A stretch of DNA of 64,000 nt from the NCBI RefSeq assembly GCF_030272615.1, contig NC_081412.1, positions 343,287,870 to 343,351,869 on the forward strand, in the 5' to 3' direction. Position numbers and translations under genes: made by a program. The notes below the pieces were generated by a model that was given only the letters and a program-made list of their open reading frames with translations, was not told the origin of the DNA and did not search any database. Origin of the DNA: Cryptomeria japonica. Its lineage: Eukaryota > Streptophyta > Pinopsida > Cupressales > Cupressaceae. Positions 23,056 through 35,551 of the stretch are shown here, piece by piece (the first letter of the stretch is position 1; each line of letters begins with the position of its first letter).

Positions 23056-23816
23056 GTTTCCATGCCTTTCTTAAAGTCTACCAAAGAGAAGTTTGGAAGA
23101 GGGCGATATTGGTTAGAGGAGATATCTCTCCCTCTAATCTCCACGCCTAGCTTACCTACCATGCCATCATTTCTATTTGACCAGGCCTTGGTTTGTAGTA
23201 GAGGACTATAGAAAAATAGAAAAATCTACCTCCTCTCATCCTATCAGCGACTTGAGTTGGCTGAGTGCAAGGTTGGGATTGCATATTTGAGGGGTGATAT
23301 GGGTGAGCAGGAAGACTGATTTCTACCCATGTCTCTCCTGCCCACTTCTTCCTCTTGTGCCCCTTCCTTCCTTCCACACCTGACTTCTATGTGATTTTGG
23401 TAGAAGGCAACAACCTTTAGTTACCAGTCACCCAAATCATTTTTCATAAAACCTTATGTCTTTGAAAATTTGGTGATAGTTAGTTTATTGAATTTGGATT
23501 TGTAAGAATTGTCATCTCCTCTATCTTTTCCTTCCTTGTAGATTCCAGATTGATGCATAGAAATCTCACTTTCCTCTCTATTATCTAGCCACATAGATGC
23601 TTAGTTGATTGATTGGAATAGGTTATAAATTGATTAGACATCCTATCTTAGTCTAATGTTTAATTATATTAATTTTTTATTTTCATTGAGACTAACTCAC
23701 TGGTCTGAATTTTTATCAATTCCACATCTACGACATAGTTTGGATGAACCAAAATTTGAATAAGAAATGTTCAGTTATATATATATATCAGGGTTAGGAC
23801 AAGCGGGTACCTTACA
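23056..23816 (+). repeat. Left LTR of Gypsy element, part 2
   Basis: Continues the LTR after Copia-1. It matches 29123-29648 and then 43526-43599, and ends GGTACCTTACA before the PBS. The uninterrupted site of the Copia-2 insertion is seen here near 23580-23592 (CTCTATTATCTAGCC). Confidence 0.85.
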
Positions 23817-23819
23817 TTT

Positions 23820-23831
23820 TGGTATCAGAGT
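23820..23831 (+). other. Gypsy primer binding site
   Basis: TGGTATCAGAGTTTAGG starts three bases after the LTR end and matches the initiator-Met tRNA PBS TGGTATCAGAGC. Confidence 0.8.
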
Positions 23832-23911
23832 TTAGGGTTTAAACTCTAGGACCTTGAGCCTTCTATGCTAAGAGTTAGTTTGATTGACATTTAGGATACC
23901 TAATAGGACAA

Positions 23912-25018
23912 CATGGTGGAAACAAGGAACAAAGATAGCAGTAGTGAACCTAGAAATAACCCTAATGAGAGGTTGGATCAGATATTTGAGCTCCTAAACC
24001 GCTAGGAAGCATGAATTAATAATATGGAACATGATATTTAGAGGGTTCTTAGTGGGAATCCTAGGATTGAGCTAGTTGCCAATGAACAACCCACTAATGA
24101 AGCACCTAGGATAGAAGAAGTGAGGAAACCTAGGGTAGAAGAGGAACCTAGCAAAAGAAAGATATCAAAAGAACTAGGCAAGGACCTCAAGAAAGTGACC
24201 CCACCGAAATTTGATGGATTAACCATAGGTGACGAGGTAGAAGCATGGATCATAAAGATGGAGAAATACTTTCAACATGGAAACTTATCTGATGAGACTA
24301 GAGCTATATGGGCTACCTACCAAGCAACTACTTGGTGGGACAATGAGAGAGCACAACATAACTTTCAACCTAGAGAACTCACTTGGCACTTTTTCCTTCA
24401 TCTTTTCCGAAGCAGGTGGCTTCCATAGCACTTCTTCAATAGTAAGATAAATGAGTTTCAGAAACTCAAGTAAACATGACAATGACTCAATACTGGGAAA
24501 AAAAATTTCTTATTGAAGTATGTGCCACAATACCAGATGAATGAGAACTTTAGAATATGTAAGTTAATCTTAGGGATGAAACCTCAGATAGGAGCGGAAG
24601 TTGAAATGCATAGTCTTGAAACCATGGCAATGACATTCGAGAAAGCCATTATGCAAGAACAAAAACTGATACAGATATATGAAGCTAGGAACAACAAAAA
24701 CTTAGAGTTCAAGAAGAGAAAGTTTCAGAAAAAATAGTCAGAAGGGTGGAACTCAGCATATTAGGAACCTGAAGAATAACAACATCAAGGACAATAAGGA
24801 CCAGAATTTCAATAAGAATTTCAATAATAGAAGGAAAAATAATTATGGCAATAATAGGTACAATCATAGAAATGACAATGGGAAGGATAAGCCAAAATAT
24901 AAGTGGGGACCTAAAGATGAATGTTTCATCTATGGAGGAAGTCACTATGCTAACCAATGCGATTAACACACACCTGAGATAGGAGGGAAGAGGTAGCCTC
25001 AACACCAGATTTCCAAGC
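23912..25018 (+). pseudogene. gag: Gypsy gag (broken)
   Basis: The ATG at 23912 opens MVETRNKDSSSEPRNNPNER. A Retrotrans_gag domain follows: VTPPKFDG, EAWIIKMEKYFQ, ATTWWDNERA, LTWHFFLHLFRSRWLP, then LLKYVPQYQMNENFRICKLI. A zinc knuckle near 24920 reads CFIYGGSHYANQC, again with tyrosine where the second cysteine belongs. The N/K-rich linker upstream of it contains many stops. Confidence 0.83.
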
Positions 25019-25029
25019 CTCACCTATTC

Positions 25030-25390
25030 AGTTTAATGGTAAATGTTTTGGTCATACAGTTTCCATTCTTATAGATACAGGTGCTACTATATGCTTTGTG
25101 TTTCCTAGAATAGTATATAAGTTAAATATTAAGCCTGGTTATATGTCTAAGTCTTGGAATATTCAATATGAAAACTGAGAAAAGCGGAGGGTAGACAGAT
25201 GTTTGGCATGCATTGAATTACAACTTCCCAACTTCCTAACATAAGTCAACCTCTATGTAGCTCCATTAGGAAGTTATGATGTCATCCTAGGAATCAATGG
25301 GTTGATTGACCATAAGGCCATAGTGAATTGTGAAGATAAAATTTTAGAGTGCCTTGATAATTTAGGCAACTGAGTGGAGATACAAGGGGA
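25030..25390 (+). pseudogene. Gypsy protease (broken)
   Basis: Retropepsin-type domain with ILIDTGATICFV (active-site DTG intact, about 25071) and the downstream YDVILGINGLIDHKAIVNC motif. TGA near 25179 and TAA near 25242 break it. Confidence 0.8.
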
Positions 25391-25469
25391 CAAGAAGCCT
25401 CTACAACTTAGAATAATTTATACAATGCAACTTAAGAGGGCCCAAAGGAAGGGTTGTGAGATCTATTTA

Positions 25470-26460
25470 GTTAACATCAAGGATCTAAGGGAGGATAATA
25501 TTGGACCTAATACACACCCTATCCTTTGAGAGTATCAAGATGTCTTTCCTGAGGAGTTGCTAGGATTGCCTCCCAAGAGGGAATTTGATTTCACGATTGA
25601 TTTACACCCAGGGATTAAACGTTAATCTAAGGAACCCTAAAGAATGACAACTACGGACCTATATGAGCTGAAGGTATAGTTGCAAGAGTTAATGGATAAG
25701 TGTCTAATCAGACCAAGTGTATCACCATGGGGAGCACCCATAATATTCATCAAGAAGAAGGATGACACACTTAGGTTATGCATTGATTAAAGAATGTTGA
25801 ACAAGGTCACCATGAAGAATGGATACCCACTCCCTAGAATTGATGAGTTGTTTGATCAAATGAAAGGTGAAAAAGTATTCTTCAAGATTGGTCCCAGGTC
25901 TAGATACCACTAACTTAGAATAAGGAATGAAGATATACATAAGACAGGCTTCTAAACTCACTATTGGCATTATGAGTTTGTGGTGTTACCCTTTGGACTG
26001 ACAAATGCTCCTGCAACTTTTAGGAACCTTATGAACAGTGTCTTCAAAGACTGTCTAGATAACTTCATCCTAATTTTCATAGATGATATCCTTATCTACT
26101 CCATATCTATAGAGGAGCATGAGAAGCACTTGAGGATAGTCTTGCAGATGTTAAGGGAACATAAGCTCTATGGTAAATTGTCTAAATGTACCTTATTCCA
26201 AAAGAAAATCCATTACCTAGGGCATATAATTTCTAAAGCTGGAGTCTTTGTTGATCTTGAGAAGATCAAAGAAATCATGGAATGGCCAATCCCTCAAAAT
26301 GTTCCTGAGGTCCATAGGTTTATGGGGTTAGATGGATATTATAGGAAGTTTGTAGAAGGATTCTCTAAGATTGTAGCCCCTATAACTTCACTCCAAAGGA
26401 AGGGAAGACAATTTGATTGGACAAAAGAATGTGAACAAGCCTTCAACTTATTAAAATAAA
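25470..26460 (+). pseudogene. Gypsy reverse transcriptase (broken)
   Basis: Motifs in order: [64 protein letters not shown], catalytic FIDDILIYS (about 26078), HYLGHIISKAGVFVD and a YYRKFVEGFSKI connection. Stops cluster in the first half; the region 25980-26459 is open. The YHQLRI motif has TAA in place of Gln near 25912. Confidence 0.88.
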
Positions 26461-26900
26461 ACTTAATCTCGACACCTATTCTTACCGTACCCGACCCAAA
26501 TGGACCATTCACAATTATCAATGATGCATTAGGAGAAGGAATAGGAGGAGTATTAATGTATAATGAATAGGAGGAGTATTAATGCATAATGAATAGGTGG
26601 TAGCTTATGAGTCTAGGAAATTGAAGCTTCATGAATTCAACTAAGCACCACATGACCTAGAATTGGTTTCTATTGTCCATGCCCTCCAAATGTGGAGACA
26701 CTACCTTTTAGGTAATCCTTTTGAGATAAAAACTAATCATTATGGGTTGAGGTACACTTTTACCCAACCAAATCTAAATGTACGATGGAGAAGATGGTTA
26801 AAATTCTTAAGTGAGTGTGATTTTTGGATAGACTATATTAAAGGTAGAGAAAACATAGTGTCTGATGCTTTAAGTAGAAGAAGGCACATAGCAGTGATAG
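26461..26900 (+). pseudogene. Gypsy RNase H (broken)
   Basis: Starts LISTPILTVPDPNGPF, with GEGIGGVLM, then LVSIVHALQMWRHYLLGNPF and ends WIDYIKGRENIVSDALSRR. A perfect 26-bp tandem duplication (26541-26592) shifts the frame right after GVLM. Confidence 0.83.
26541..26592 (+). repeat. 26-bp tandem duplication in RNase H
   Basis: The unit ATAGGAGGAGTATTAATG... occurs at 26541-26566 and 26567-26592 with one T/C difference, followed by a partial third start (ATAGGTGG). It is consistent with replication slippage and it breaks the reading frame. Confidence 0.8.
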
Positions 26901-27781
26901 CCAGCACCAGGACTACCTTGAGACAACAGGTGTTGGAAAATCTTCAAGGGGATGAGAACTATGACTTAGTCAAAAATGCCTTAGAGACTAATCCTTTCGA
27001 CCACTATTTTGATGGGTACACCTTAGAGCCATATGGACTTCTTAGATACATGAGGAGAATGTATATTCCCAACAAAGGAGCATTAACGGATTTGATCTTG
27101 AAGGAAATGCATAATGTTCCTTATTCTAGACACCCTGGTGTGAATAAGATGGTTGCAAATGTGAAACCCTTATACTTTTGGCCAGGACTTAAGAAAGATT
27201 TGATAGACTATGTGAGGCAATGTTTTGAATGCCAACGAGTCAAGGTTGAGCATATGTATCTGGCAGGGTGATTACTTTCACACCATGTACCAAATTACAA
27301 ACGGAAAGTGATCAGTATCGATTTTATTCAGGGACTACCTATGTCCAGGCATAAGCATGACATGGTATTGGTTGTAGTAGACAAATTGACCAAGGTAGCT
27401 CACTTCACACCCAGTAACCTTAAGGATGGATCAGTAGTTCTGGCATAAAATTTTGTTCAAGAGATTTTTCGGTTACATGGGGTACCTAAGACAATAATTT
27501 CAAACAAGGATGTAAGGATGACCTCACGATTTTGGACCACCTTGAATGCAACTCTGGGAACAAGGTTGAACTTTAGCATAATCTATCATCCTCAGATAGA
27601 TGGACAGACTGAAAGGGTAAATCAGGTAGTAGAGGATCTATTGAGGATGTATTGTATGGATCAACAGTACAAATGAGAGGATTTACTTTCCTTAGTGGAG
27701 TTTGCATATAACAAATCCTATCATTCCTCTATATGCATGGCATCATTTGAGGCTCTTTATGGGCATAAGCGTAGGAAACCC
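26901..27781 (+). pseudogene. Gypsy integrase, C-terminally deleted
   Basis: H2C2 zinc domain (HNVPYSRHPGVNKMV, then CFECQRVK) followed by the core. The first Asp is kept in VISIDFIQGL. The second is Asn (IISNKDVRM where SD(R/K)D is expected). Glu is kept in DGQTERVNQ. The frame ends at FEALYGHKRRKP and meets the LTR two or three codons later; the GPY/F region and any chromodomain are missing. Confidence 0.85.
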
Positions 27782-29648
27782 TTACATTTTTGCACGTGAT
27801 GACTTTGATTAGATTATTGATATAATGATGTTAGATGATACTATGTTGTTTAATTATATTTATGACGTTTTAGTTATTTAATGATGATGGATGCTATTTA
27901 TGATGTTTAATGTCATTTTAATGATGATGTTTAATGTTATTAATAATTTTATTAGATTTTAATGTGATGATGTATATAATATTTTTTTTTATCGTGATAT
28001 GATGACTTTTTGATGAGTATAAGTTGGTTGCAGGTTGACCGTCGAAGGCGGACATATGACTGAGGAGGAGTTTTCTAGCTTGTCGGTAGTGACCTACAGA
28101 ATGGGACCATGTGAAAAAACACAATTAGATAATAATTAAATAAATTAAACCTTGAAATTAAAATAAATAAATCAATGTTAGAAAGTAATTGAATAATTAA
28201 AATATAATAATTATTTGATAATTAATTTTTTTTTAAATATACATATAATAAATAAATACTATTTAAGAGATGTAATAAATAAAGTATAATATTTAAAATA
28301 TTTAAAACTATAAATTAAAATAAAGAGATCGATTAAAGAAATAAAATTAAATAAATAAAATAATCAATTTAGTCGAAAGTTAGAATGTTTGTAAATAATA
28401 ATATTGTAAAATTTGACATGCGTGATACTAATATTTAAAGAAAAATAATAAATATCAAAATTTGAGAAAATTATATATTAGAAAAATATAAACGACATGC
28501 AAGGGTATTGCTAAATAATAGAATAGAATAAAGTATATATTTGAAATTAAAATATAATCATGCAAAAATTACTAAAAGACCAAAAGATCTATTTTTTTTT
28601 TTTTTTTTAAAAACCTTGAATGCATGAGATATGCAAATTTGTTGAACTCATGCATTCAAAACCGTAATTAGCTAAGTTTTATTTTTAGAGCTCATTATTA
28701 AATTATTTTTTAATTCATGCATTCTTCATGCATTAATATGAACTTAGTCTTATAATTTATAAATATTTGTCTAGCCTATTTCACACATCAAGCTGGCTGA
28801 AAATTTTATTATCTTTTCTCTCTGAATTTTGGTGAAGCCACTGTGTGAAGAAGGTCAAATCCCATTTGTAAACATGCCTCTCTCTTATCTCCTCAAATCC
28901 AGGTTCATTTATTTGACATGTTTTTATTTGGAGTCTTCAATTACACTCTTTCTTATCTATATTTGCTAATATCTTAAATCTATTTCTTGGCATCAATTTA
29001 TTCTGATTGTATGTTGAAGTACAAGGAAATAAGTTTGTAAGGGGCCGACAAGAATAGTATTTGTTTTGTCAGCCATCAACTTTACTCACCTTCCATGCCT
29101 TTCTTCCCATGCCTAGATAGTTCCCACACCTTTCTTAAAGTCTGCCAGAGAGAAGTTTGGAAGAGGGTGATATTGGTTAGAGGAGATACATGTCCCCCTA
29201 ATCTCCACACATACCTTAGCTGCCATGCCATCATTTCTCTTTGACCATGCCTTGGTTTTTAATAGAGGATTACAGGAAAATAGTAAAATTGACCTCCTCT
29301 CATGCTTCCAATGACTTGAGTTGGCTAAGTGTAAGTTGGGATTGCAGATTTGAGGGGCGATATGGTTGAGTAGGAAGATAGATTTATGCCCATGCCTCTC
29401 CTGCCCACTTCATCCTCCAATGCCCCTTCCTTCCTTCCACACCTAGCTGCTATGTGGTTTTGGTAGAAGGCAACAACCCTTAGTTACCAATCACCCAAAT
29501 CATTTTGCATAAAACCTTATGTCTTTAAAATTTTGGTGATAGCTGGTTTATTGAATTTGGATTTGTAAGAATTGTCCTCTCCTCTATATTTTCCTTCCTT
29601 GTAGATTTCAGATCGATGCATAGCAATCTGACTTTCCTCTCTATTATA
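27782..29648 (+). repeat. Right LTR of Gypsy element, part 1
   Basis: Collinear with 14715-16049 and 23056-23590. It begins TTACATTTTTGCACGTG (TG changed to TT). It is interrupted by Copia-2 at 29649 with TTATA on both sides, and resumes at 43526. Confidence 0.85.
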
Positions 29649-31047
29649 TGATGGTATGATGAAAGAACAAGGATCCAGTCATCTACTAAGAGTAGGGGGT
29701 GAATCAGTAGATAGAAAAACTGATAAAATTCACCAATCTCAAAATCAATCTCTCAAAGTAAACTTAGAACTATCAATGCAATATCACTGTCAAGCTAAAC
29801 CGGTTGACTGTTACAACAGATTAATAGTAAACAACTTGTAACTCACAAACATCCAAATATTTTTACTGACATAAGTAAAACTTCATTTCATATTGTTTTC
29901 AGTTATCATGACATATCAAAGTGGATTAAGTAGCTAAGCAAATCAACCATAGAAAACATAACCAAAAAAACATTCACCACTTGACACAATATTTTTGACG
30001 TGGAAACCCAAATGGGAAAAACCATGGTGAGATGAGACTCACAAGATAACTATCTGAACTCTTCTGAAGTTTTCCCTGTTAGGAGCCAAGTTTGTTAAAG
30101 CTTTTATAAAAAGTCCTATTAAGAATAGATCCTGTTAGGGACCACCCGGTTAAGGGAGTGACTATAATGCCTTGTTAGAAGCAATACCCTGTGAGGAGAA
30201 ACCTTTGTAAAGGATTTAGAATCCAAGCTAATGGATCACCTTGTTAGAGGATTTGAATAGCACCAAGCTTGTTAGAGCTTTCCCAGTTAGGGGATTTCAA
30301 TCTGCTTTAATTGTTAGAAAACAACAAGAGTTTCCTAATCTATTTGAATAGCACTACACTTGCTTGTTCAGATCCTTTTCATGGTCCTATCTGCCTTTAC
30401 TCAAACTATGGATATATCATCCGGTTCGGCAACCACACACTCAACTAAAACTTTTCCAACTCTGAAACTAAGCAACTCATCAATCTTATAAACAAATCAA
30501 CTAGGCCAGTAACACAACAAAAACCTAATTCACATAGAGATTACAAACAAGTTGGTTCAAGTATAACTGGTGGATTACATAACAATCTCTACACATCATT
30601 CAAGAAATCCTCGACCGCTCCTTGATCACCGCTTCATCAAACTTAGTAACTCATCACGTGCTTTGCATTACATGCAGTATACTTGCTCATTCCCAAGATA
30701 AAAACCGTTACCTCAATGCGCTAAATACACTTTGAAACTCTCTTCATACAATATGCATACATGTCATAATCATTACCACTCATCATCAGATCATAAACCA
30801 ATATAACCAATTCACCAAACTTAATTGGTTAGGGTTTATCAAAACAACATGTAGGGTTTACCGGTTCAACACTCCAATACTTAGCAATACCAATTCACTC
30901 CACAAACTTACCTACTGGTTACAGTTTCCTTTCACTATCTCTTCCTACCAGTTACAAAACAACATTACAATAATATCATTACCAGTTAAATTGACATCAA
31001 TGACAACATAACATTTCATTGATGCAATATTCATACAAATTCCAACA
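29649..31047 (-). repeat. Copia-2 3' LTR (left on plus strand)
   Basis: On the plus strand it runs from TGATGGTATGATGAAAG to AAATTCCAACA. It matches 35552-36359 plus 42916-43525. Near 30440 it holds the uninterrupted version of the site where the 36360 element landed (CACACACTCAACTAAAAC). In element sense it carries the Copia hairpin motif at about 29998-30028. Confidence 0.87.
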
Positions 31048-31049
31048 AT

Positions 31050-31062
31050 ATCCCCCTTTGGC
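31050..31062 (-). other. Copia-2 polypurine tract
   Basis: On the plus strand ATCCCCCTTTGGCATTGATGG; in element sense this is the CATCAATGCCAAAGGGGGA block that precedes the LTRs of the Copia elements here. Confidence 0.8.
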
Positions 31063-31369
31063 ATTGATGGAAATACAAATATCAATAACATTGATTGTTG
31101 TGATTGTGAATAGGAATCATGGTTTACATTTTACCATGTACTCTCGTTGTCTTCATCTTGTCACTGGTTATTCTCCCATAATCACATAGTTCTTCTCTCC
31201 CTTTGACAACAATGCCAAATTGAAAGTAAAATATGCAATGTAAAACTTCATTGTTTAACATCAACAACCAGCAACTTGATGCTCCCCCTATGGAATAACT
31301 CCACTTCTACACCAATCCTACTGTAAAATTTTGCAAGTAGCTCCGGGACTAATGTACTCTACATCATGC

Positions 31370-31990
31370 TCAATTTAACTCATGAAGGGGTACAACCCCT
31401 AGCTGACTTCTAAGATACTCAAAAGTAGTCTTAGGCAAAGGTTTAGTACAGATATCTGCAAGCTTCTCCTTGGTAGAAACGTGCTCCAAGATCACATCTT
31501 TACTCTACACTTTTTCTCTCAAGAAATGATACTTCAATTCAATATGCTTGGTTCGTGCATGCAAGACTGGGTTCTTTGAAATATTTATGGCATTGGTATT
31601 GTCACATAAGATATTTACAGGTTTTGTAAACTTCATCTTGAAACCTTGTAAAATGTGCCTCATCCAGATAGCCTGGGTACAATTCATATAAGTTGCAACA
31701 TACTCAGCTTCAACAGTAGACTGTGAAATACAACCCTGCTTCTTGCTACTCCATGAAACAAGTCTTCCTCCAAGAAATAATGCTCCACCGATTGTGTTTT
31801 TCTTATCATCAACATTACCTGCCCAGTCTGTATTTGTGTACATCTTCAAATCAAATTTTCCTTCATATGGATACCATAATCCATGGTCAACAATACCTTT
31901 CAAATATCTGAAAATCCTCTTGGTTGCTATCAAATGTGTTTCCTTCGGATTCTTTTGAAATCTAGCAACTAGACCAACTGCATGAGCTAT
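31370..31990 (-). pseudogene. Copia-2 RNase H
   Basis: Reads FRYLKGIVDHGLWYP, TDWAGNVDDKKNT, LVSWSSKKQGCISQSTVEAE, LCDNTNAINISKNPVLHART and KYHFLREKV, then one TAG-type stop at about 31505. After it come LADICTKPLPKTTFEYLRSQ and a natural end LHELN at 31370-31372, the usual C-terminus of plant Copia pol. Confidence 0.87.
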
Positions 31991-32960
31991 ATTAGGCCTA
32001 CTATGAACAACATAGTGCAAATTTCCAATCATTGACCTGTACTCCTTCTCATCAACAAATGTGGCCTCATCTTCCTTAGACAACTTATAACCTATAACCA
32101 TTGGTGTCCCAACTAGTTTACATTCACTCATACCAAATGACTTTAATACCTCATTCACATACTTAGACTGTGTAATGAAAATGCCAATCTTCATTTGTTG
32201 TACTTGCAAACATATGAAATTTTTTATCTCTCCAACTAGAGACATTTCAAACTCATTTTTCATTTCATTTGCAAAGTCATTGCTCATGTCATCATTCCCT
32301 CCAAATATGATATCATCTACAAACAATTCACTAACCAGTATCTTATCTCCTTAAGATTTGAGATATATGTTGCTATCTTCATTGGTTCTCTGAAAACCTA
32401 TCTTCATCAGGTGTGAATGAAGCCTTTCATAACATGCTCTCGGTGCTTGCTTTAATCCATATAATTCCTTATGCAACTTACATACCATTTCTTTCTCATC
32501 AGTCAGAGCATAACCATTGGGCTACTCAATGTATACTTCTTCTTCTAGTATTCCATTAATAATTGTTGACTTTACATCCATCTAGTATACTTTGAATCCC
32601 TTGTGTGCTACAAATGCAAGTAAAGTTCTGACACCTTCCATTCTAGCCACTGGTGCAAAATTTTCACCATAATCTTCTCCTTATTCTTGTGCATAACCTT
32701 TGCAAACCAATCTAGCTTTGTTGCGAACTACAACACCATCTTCATTCAACTTGTTCTTAAAAACCCATTGGGTACCTATCACATTTTTATTTACCAGTCA
32801 GGGTACTAGAGTCCAAGTGTTGTTCTTCTCAATTTTTTCAAGCTCCTCCTCCATAGCTTTAACCCAATGATCATCTCCTAATGCTTCCTAAGTAGTTCTA
32901 GGCTCAATAGTGGAGATCATGCAAGAATTCTCACTGATTCTTCTTCTGGTCAATACTCCA
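31991..32960 (-). pseudogene. Copia-2 reverse transcriptase (broken)
   Basis: Motifs in element order: [30 protein letters not shown]-stop-MDVK (TAG for CAG at about 32583), EEEVYIE-stop-PNGY (TAG for CAG near 32524), LYGLKQAPRACYERLHS and the catalytic FVDDIIFGG at about 32300. The stretch 31505-32326 is open and runs into RNase H. Confidence 0.88.
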
Positions 32961-33109
32961 ACATCCTTAGCTCCAATAATTTGCTCAGGATTGTGATTGA
33001 GTCTCACATACCTTGGAATAACATGATCATTATCTTCAAGTTCTTCTTCATTGTTAACATCATCTTCTTATGAATCTACATGTTACGGTTGAACTGGTAC
33101 AACAACATT

Positions 33110-34180
33110 CTCTTTACCAGTTTCAGGTTTCACAGGTTCAACTTCCAAAAACAAAATGCAAGGATCTTCATCCTTTTTCTCAACACTAGTTTCCCCTGAG
33201 AGTTCAGAATACTCATCCACTCAAACATCAGCACTCTCAATGATTCTATATGTCTAGTTGTTATAACATTTGTAGGCCTTACTCCTGGTGGAATAACCAA
33301 GAAATATACCTTCATCACTTTTAGCCTCAAACTTGCTAACATAGTCACCTCTCTTAATAAAACATTTTCTACCAAATATCTTGAAATAACCAACATTAGG
33401 TGATCTACCATACCAGTATTCATAAGGAGTCTTGTCCTTACCTCTTTTTACCAAAATCCTATTCATTGTGTAGACAGTTGTGCTGACAGCTTCCCTCCAA
33501 AAAGTCTTCACTACACCTCCTTGTATCAACATTGTCCTAGTAGCTTCAACAACTGACCAGTCATTCCTCTCTGCAATACCATTTTGTTGTGGTGTCCTCA
33601 GTGTAGAAAGTTGTCGTTTGATACCATTCTCTTCATAATATCTAGTGAATTCCTTAGAAGTGAATTCTTTTCCTTGATCAGTCCTCAGACACTTTATCTT
33701 CTTTCCACTCTCCTTTTCAGCTAAGGCCCTAAATGCCTTGAACTTACTAAATTCCTCTGTTTTATCCTTCAAGAATGTGACCCACATTATCCTTAAGCAA
33801 TCATCAGTGAAGATCATGAAATATCTATCACCTTGAATACTTTTAGTCCTTATTGGTCCACAGAGGTCTATATGAACCAAATCTAACAGATGTTCCACTG
33901 AAAAAGATTTGCTCTTGAAAGTTGAGGATGTCATCTTTCCAAACTGACATTCCTTACATAGAGCATTAACCAGTTTGTCCAACTGAGGCAAACCTCTCAC
34001 TGTCTTTGACTTACTCACTTTAACAATGTTATTAAAATTTATATGACAAAATCTCTTATTCTAAAGCCAACTATCATCTACTTTAGCAATTAAACAGTTG
34101 GTGACTTTAGGATTTAGGTGAAACAAGTTACCTTTAGTCTTCTTTCCAGTTGCAATCAATTCACCTTTGCTCCCATAGAT
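33110..34180 (-). pseudogene. Copia-2 integrase (near-intact core)
   Basis: Pre-integrase zinc part (CKECQFGKMTSSTFKSKSF), then the core with Asp in LVHIDLCGP, Asp in CLRTDQGKEF and Glu in NGIAERNDW: all three catalytic residues are kept. The frame 33254-34018 is open for over 250 codons, ending in SDEGIFLGYSTRSKAYKCYN. Upstream (34020-34180) the HxxxH part has stops. Confidence 0.87.
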
Positions 34181-34183
34181 TTT

Positions 34184-34470
34184 TCACATACCATTTTTAA
34201 ACTCCAATGGATATCCTCTTTCATTGATTTGGGCAACACTCAAAAGATTGTGCTTTAGACCTTCAACCCAGTAGACATCATCTGCACTGCTCTTTCCATT
34301 AAGAGAAATAGTTCCCTTTCCTTTAACCATGCAAGGTGAGTCATTACCAAATCTTACAACTCCACCATCAAATTCCCTCACAGAAAGAAACTTGCTCCAA
34401 TCACCGATCATCTGATGTGAACAACCACTATCAATGATCCAATAATCAAAATTATCCATTTGTGAAACTA
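34184..34470 (-). pseudogene. Copia-2 protease
   Basis: YWIIDSGCSHQMIGDWSKF holds an intact DSG active site, followed by GGVVRFGNDSPCMVKGKG and YWVEGLKHNLLSVAQINERG. This is the usual Copia protease domain, open over about 90 codons. Confidence 0.85.
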
Positions 34471-34589
34471 AAGCCTTCTGATTAGGTATTTACTCTTTAA
34501 TGGCTACAAACAAAATGTCTTCATTAGCATCACCATCAGATTCCTCATCAGTGATACAACCATCAACTGTAATAAGAGAATCTATTTTT

Positions 34590-35460
34590 CCTTTTCCCAT
34601 TTACTTCTTGAATTTATCTCGCTTGTGCTCAATATCACCATTAGGATAGTTAGCAGCTATGTGTCCAATCTTGTTATATGCAAAACATTTCAAAGGTAAT
34701 TTACCTCTATATTTGTTGGTACCTCTGGTCAACTGCTTGGCCAACAATGCTTCAAGCTCAACCAAACTGTCTTCATCATCAACTTCTCTGTTGGATCTAG
34801 ATTCATAACTATGACTGACATCTCTATTTTTCCTCATAGATGGGTTAGAAACAAAAGCTCTAAATGTTGATTTAGATTTCTGAATACTACCATCATAACC
34901 ATTTAATTCAAAATCAGTAAGATTACCAATGATGGAGTCAAGGGTTACCTTAGTTTTGTCAATAGATTTCAGCTCATGAATAGCTGCAACTCAGATAGCG
35001 TAGACCGATAGTAGGGTTCTCAATACCTTACTAACCACTATGGCATCTTCCACTTTACCACTAGCACTCTTGATCTCACCAACTATCTCTTTTATCCTCT
35101 GACCATACTATTGGATATTCTCACCTTCAGCCATCTGCATGTCATCAAACTTTCCTCTTAGACTCTCTTCCTTGGCAATCTTTACATGTTATAACTGCTA
35201 TAAATCTCTTCAAGTTTCTTCCATACCTCACATGCAATCTCTAGACCATGGACATCTACATACTCTGCATTAGAAAAAGAACTGATAATAGTCTCCAGTA
35301 CTTGATTGTTTTCTTGTTTCTCTTTTTTCTGATCATCAGTCATAATCCCACTAGGTGCAATATATTGAGTATTAACATGCTCCCAGTATTTATTTCCAAG
35401 ACTCTTGATATAAATTTTCATTCTATCACACTCCATAACCTATAGTTATCTCTATTAAAC
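34590..35460 (-). pseudogene. gag: Copia-2 gag (broken)
   Basis: Capsid part: MKIYIKSLGNKYWEHV, ALETIISSF-type helix and ACEVWKKLEEIYSSYNM (35182-35436), then stops. The nucleocapsid part at about 34601-34837 has KLPLKCFAYNKIGHIAANYP, in which two of three zinc cysteines are tyrosine. It follows the PBS at 35538-35551. Confidence 0.8.
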
Positions 35461-35537
35461 TTCAGACCTTCCTTCTTTATCATGTTCTACAAGATCTTTA
35501 CCTCAAGTTGTTAGTCTTAGACCTTAGAGGACCTGCC

Positions 35538-35551
35538 TGCTCTGAACCAAT
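35538..35551 (-). other. Copia-2 primer binding site
   Basis: In element sense TTGGTTCAGAGCAGG directly after the 5' LTR end ATACCATCA; it matches the initiator-Met tRNA PBS with a small difference. Confidence 0.75.

Larger units (their letters stand above)
23817..27781 (+). mobile_element. Ty3/Gypsy element interior, IN end deleted
   Basis: Internal region with PBS, gag, PR, RT, RH and IN in Gypsy order. RT resembles chromovirus-type or conifer IFG7-like elements (inference from motif wording). It stops abruptly inside the integrase at the right LTR, with no chromodomain, C-terminal end or PPT. Stops are frequent and many are TAG. Confidence 0.85.
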
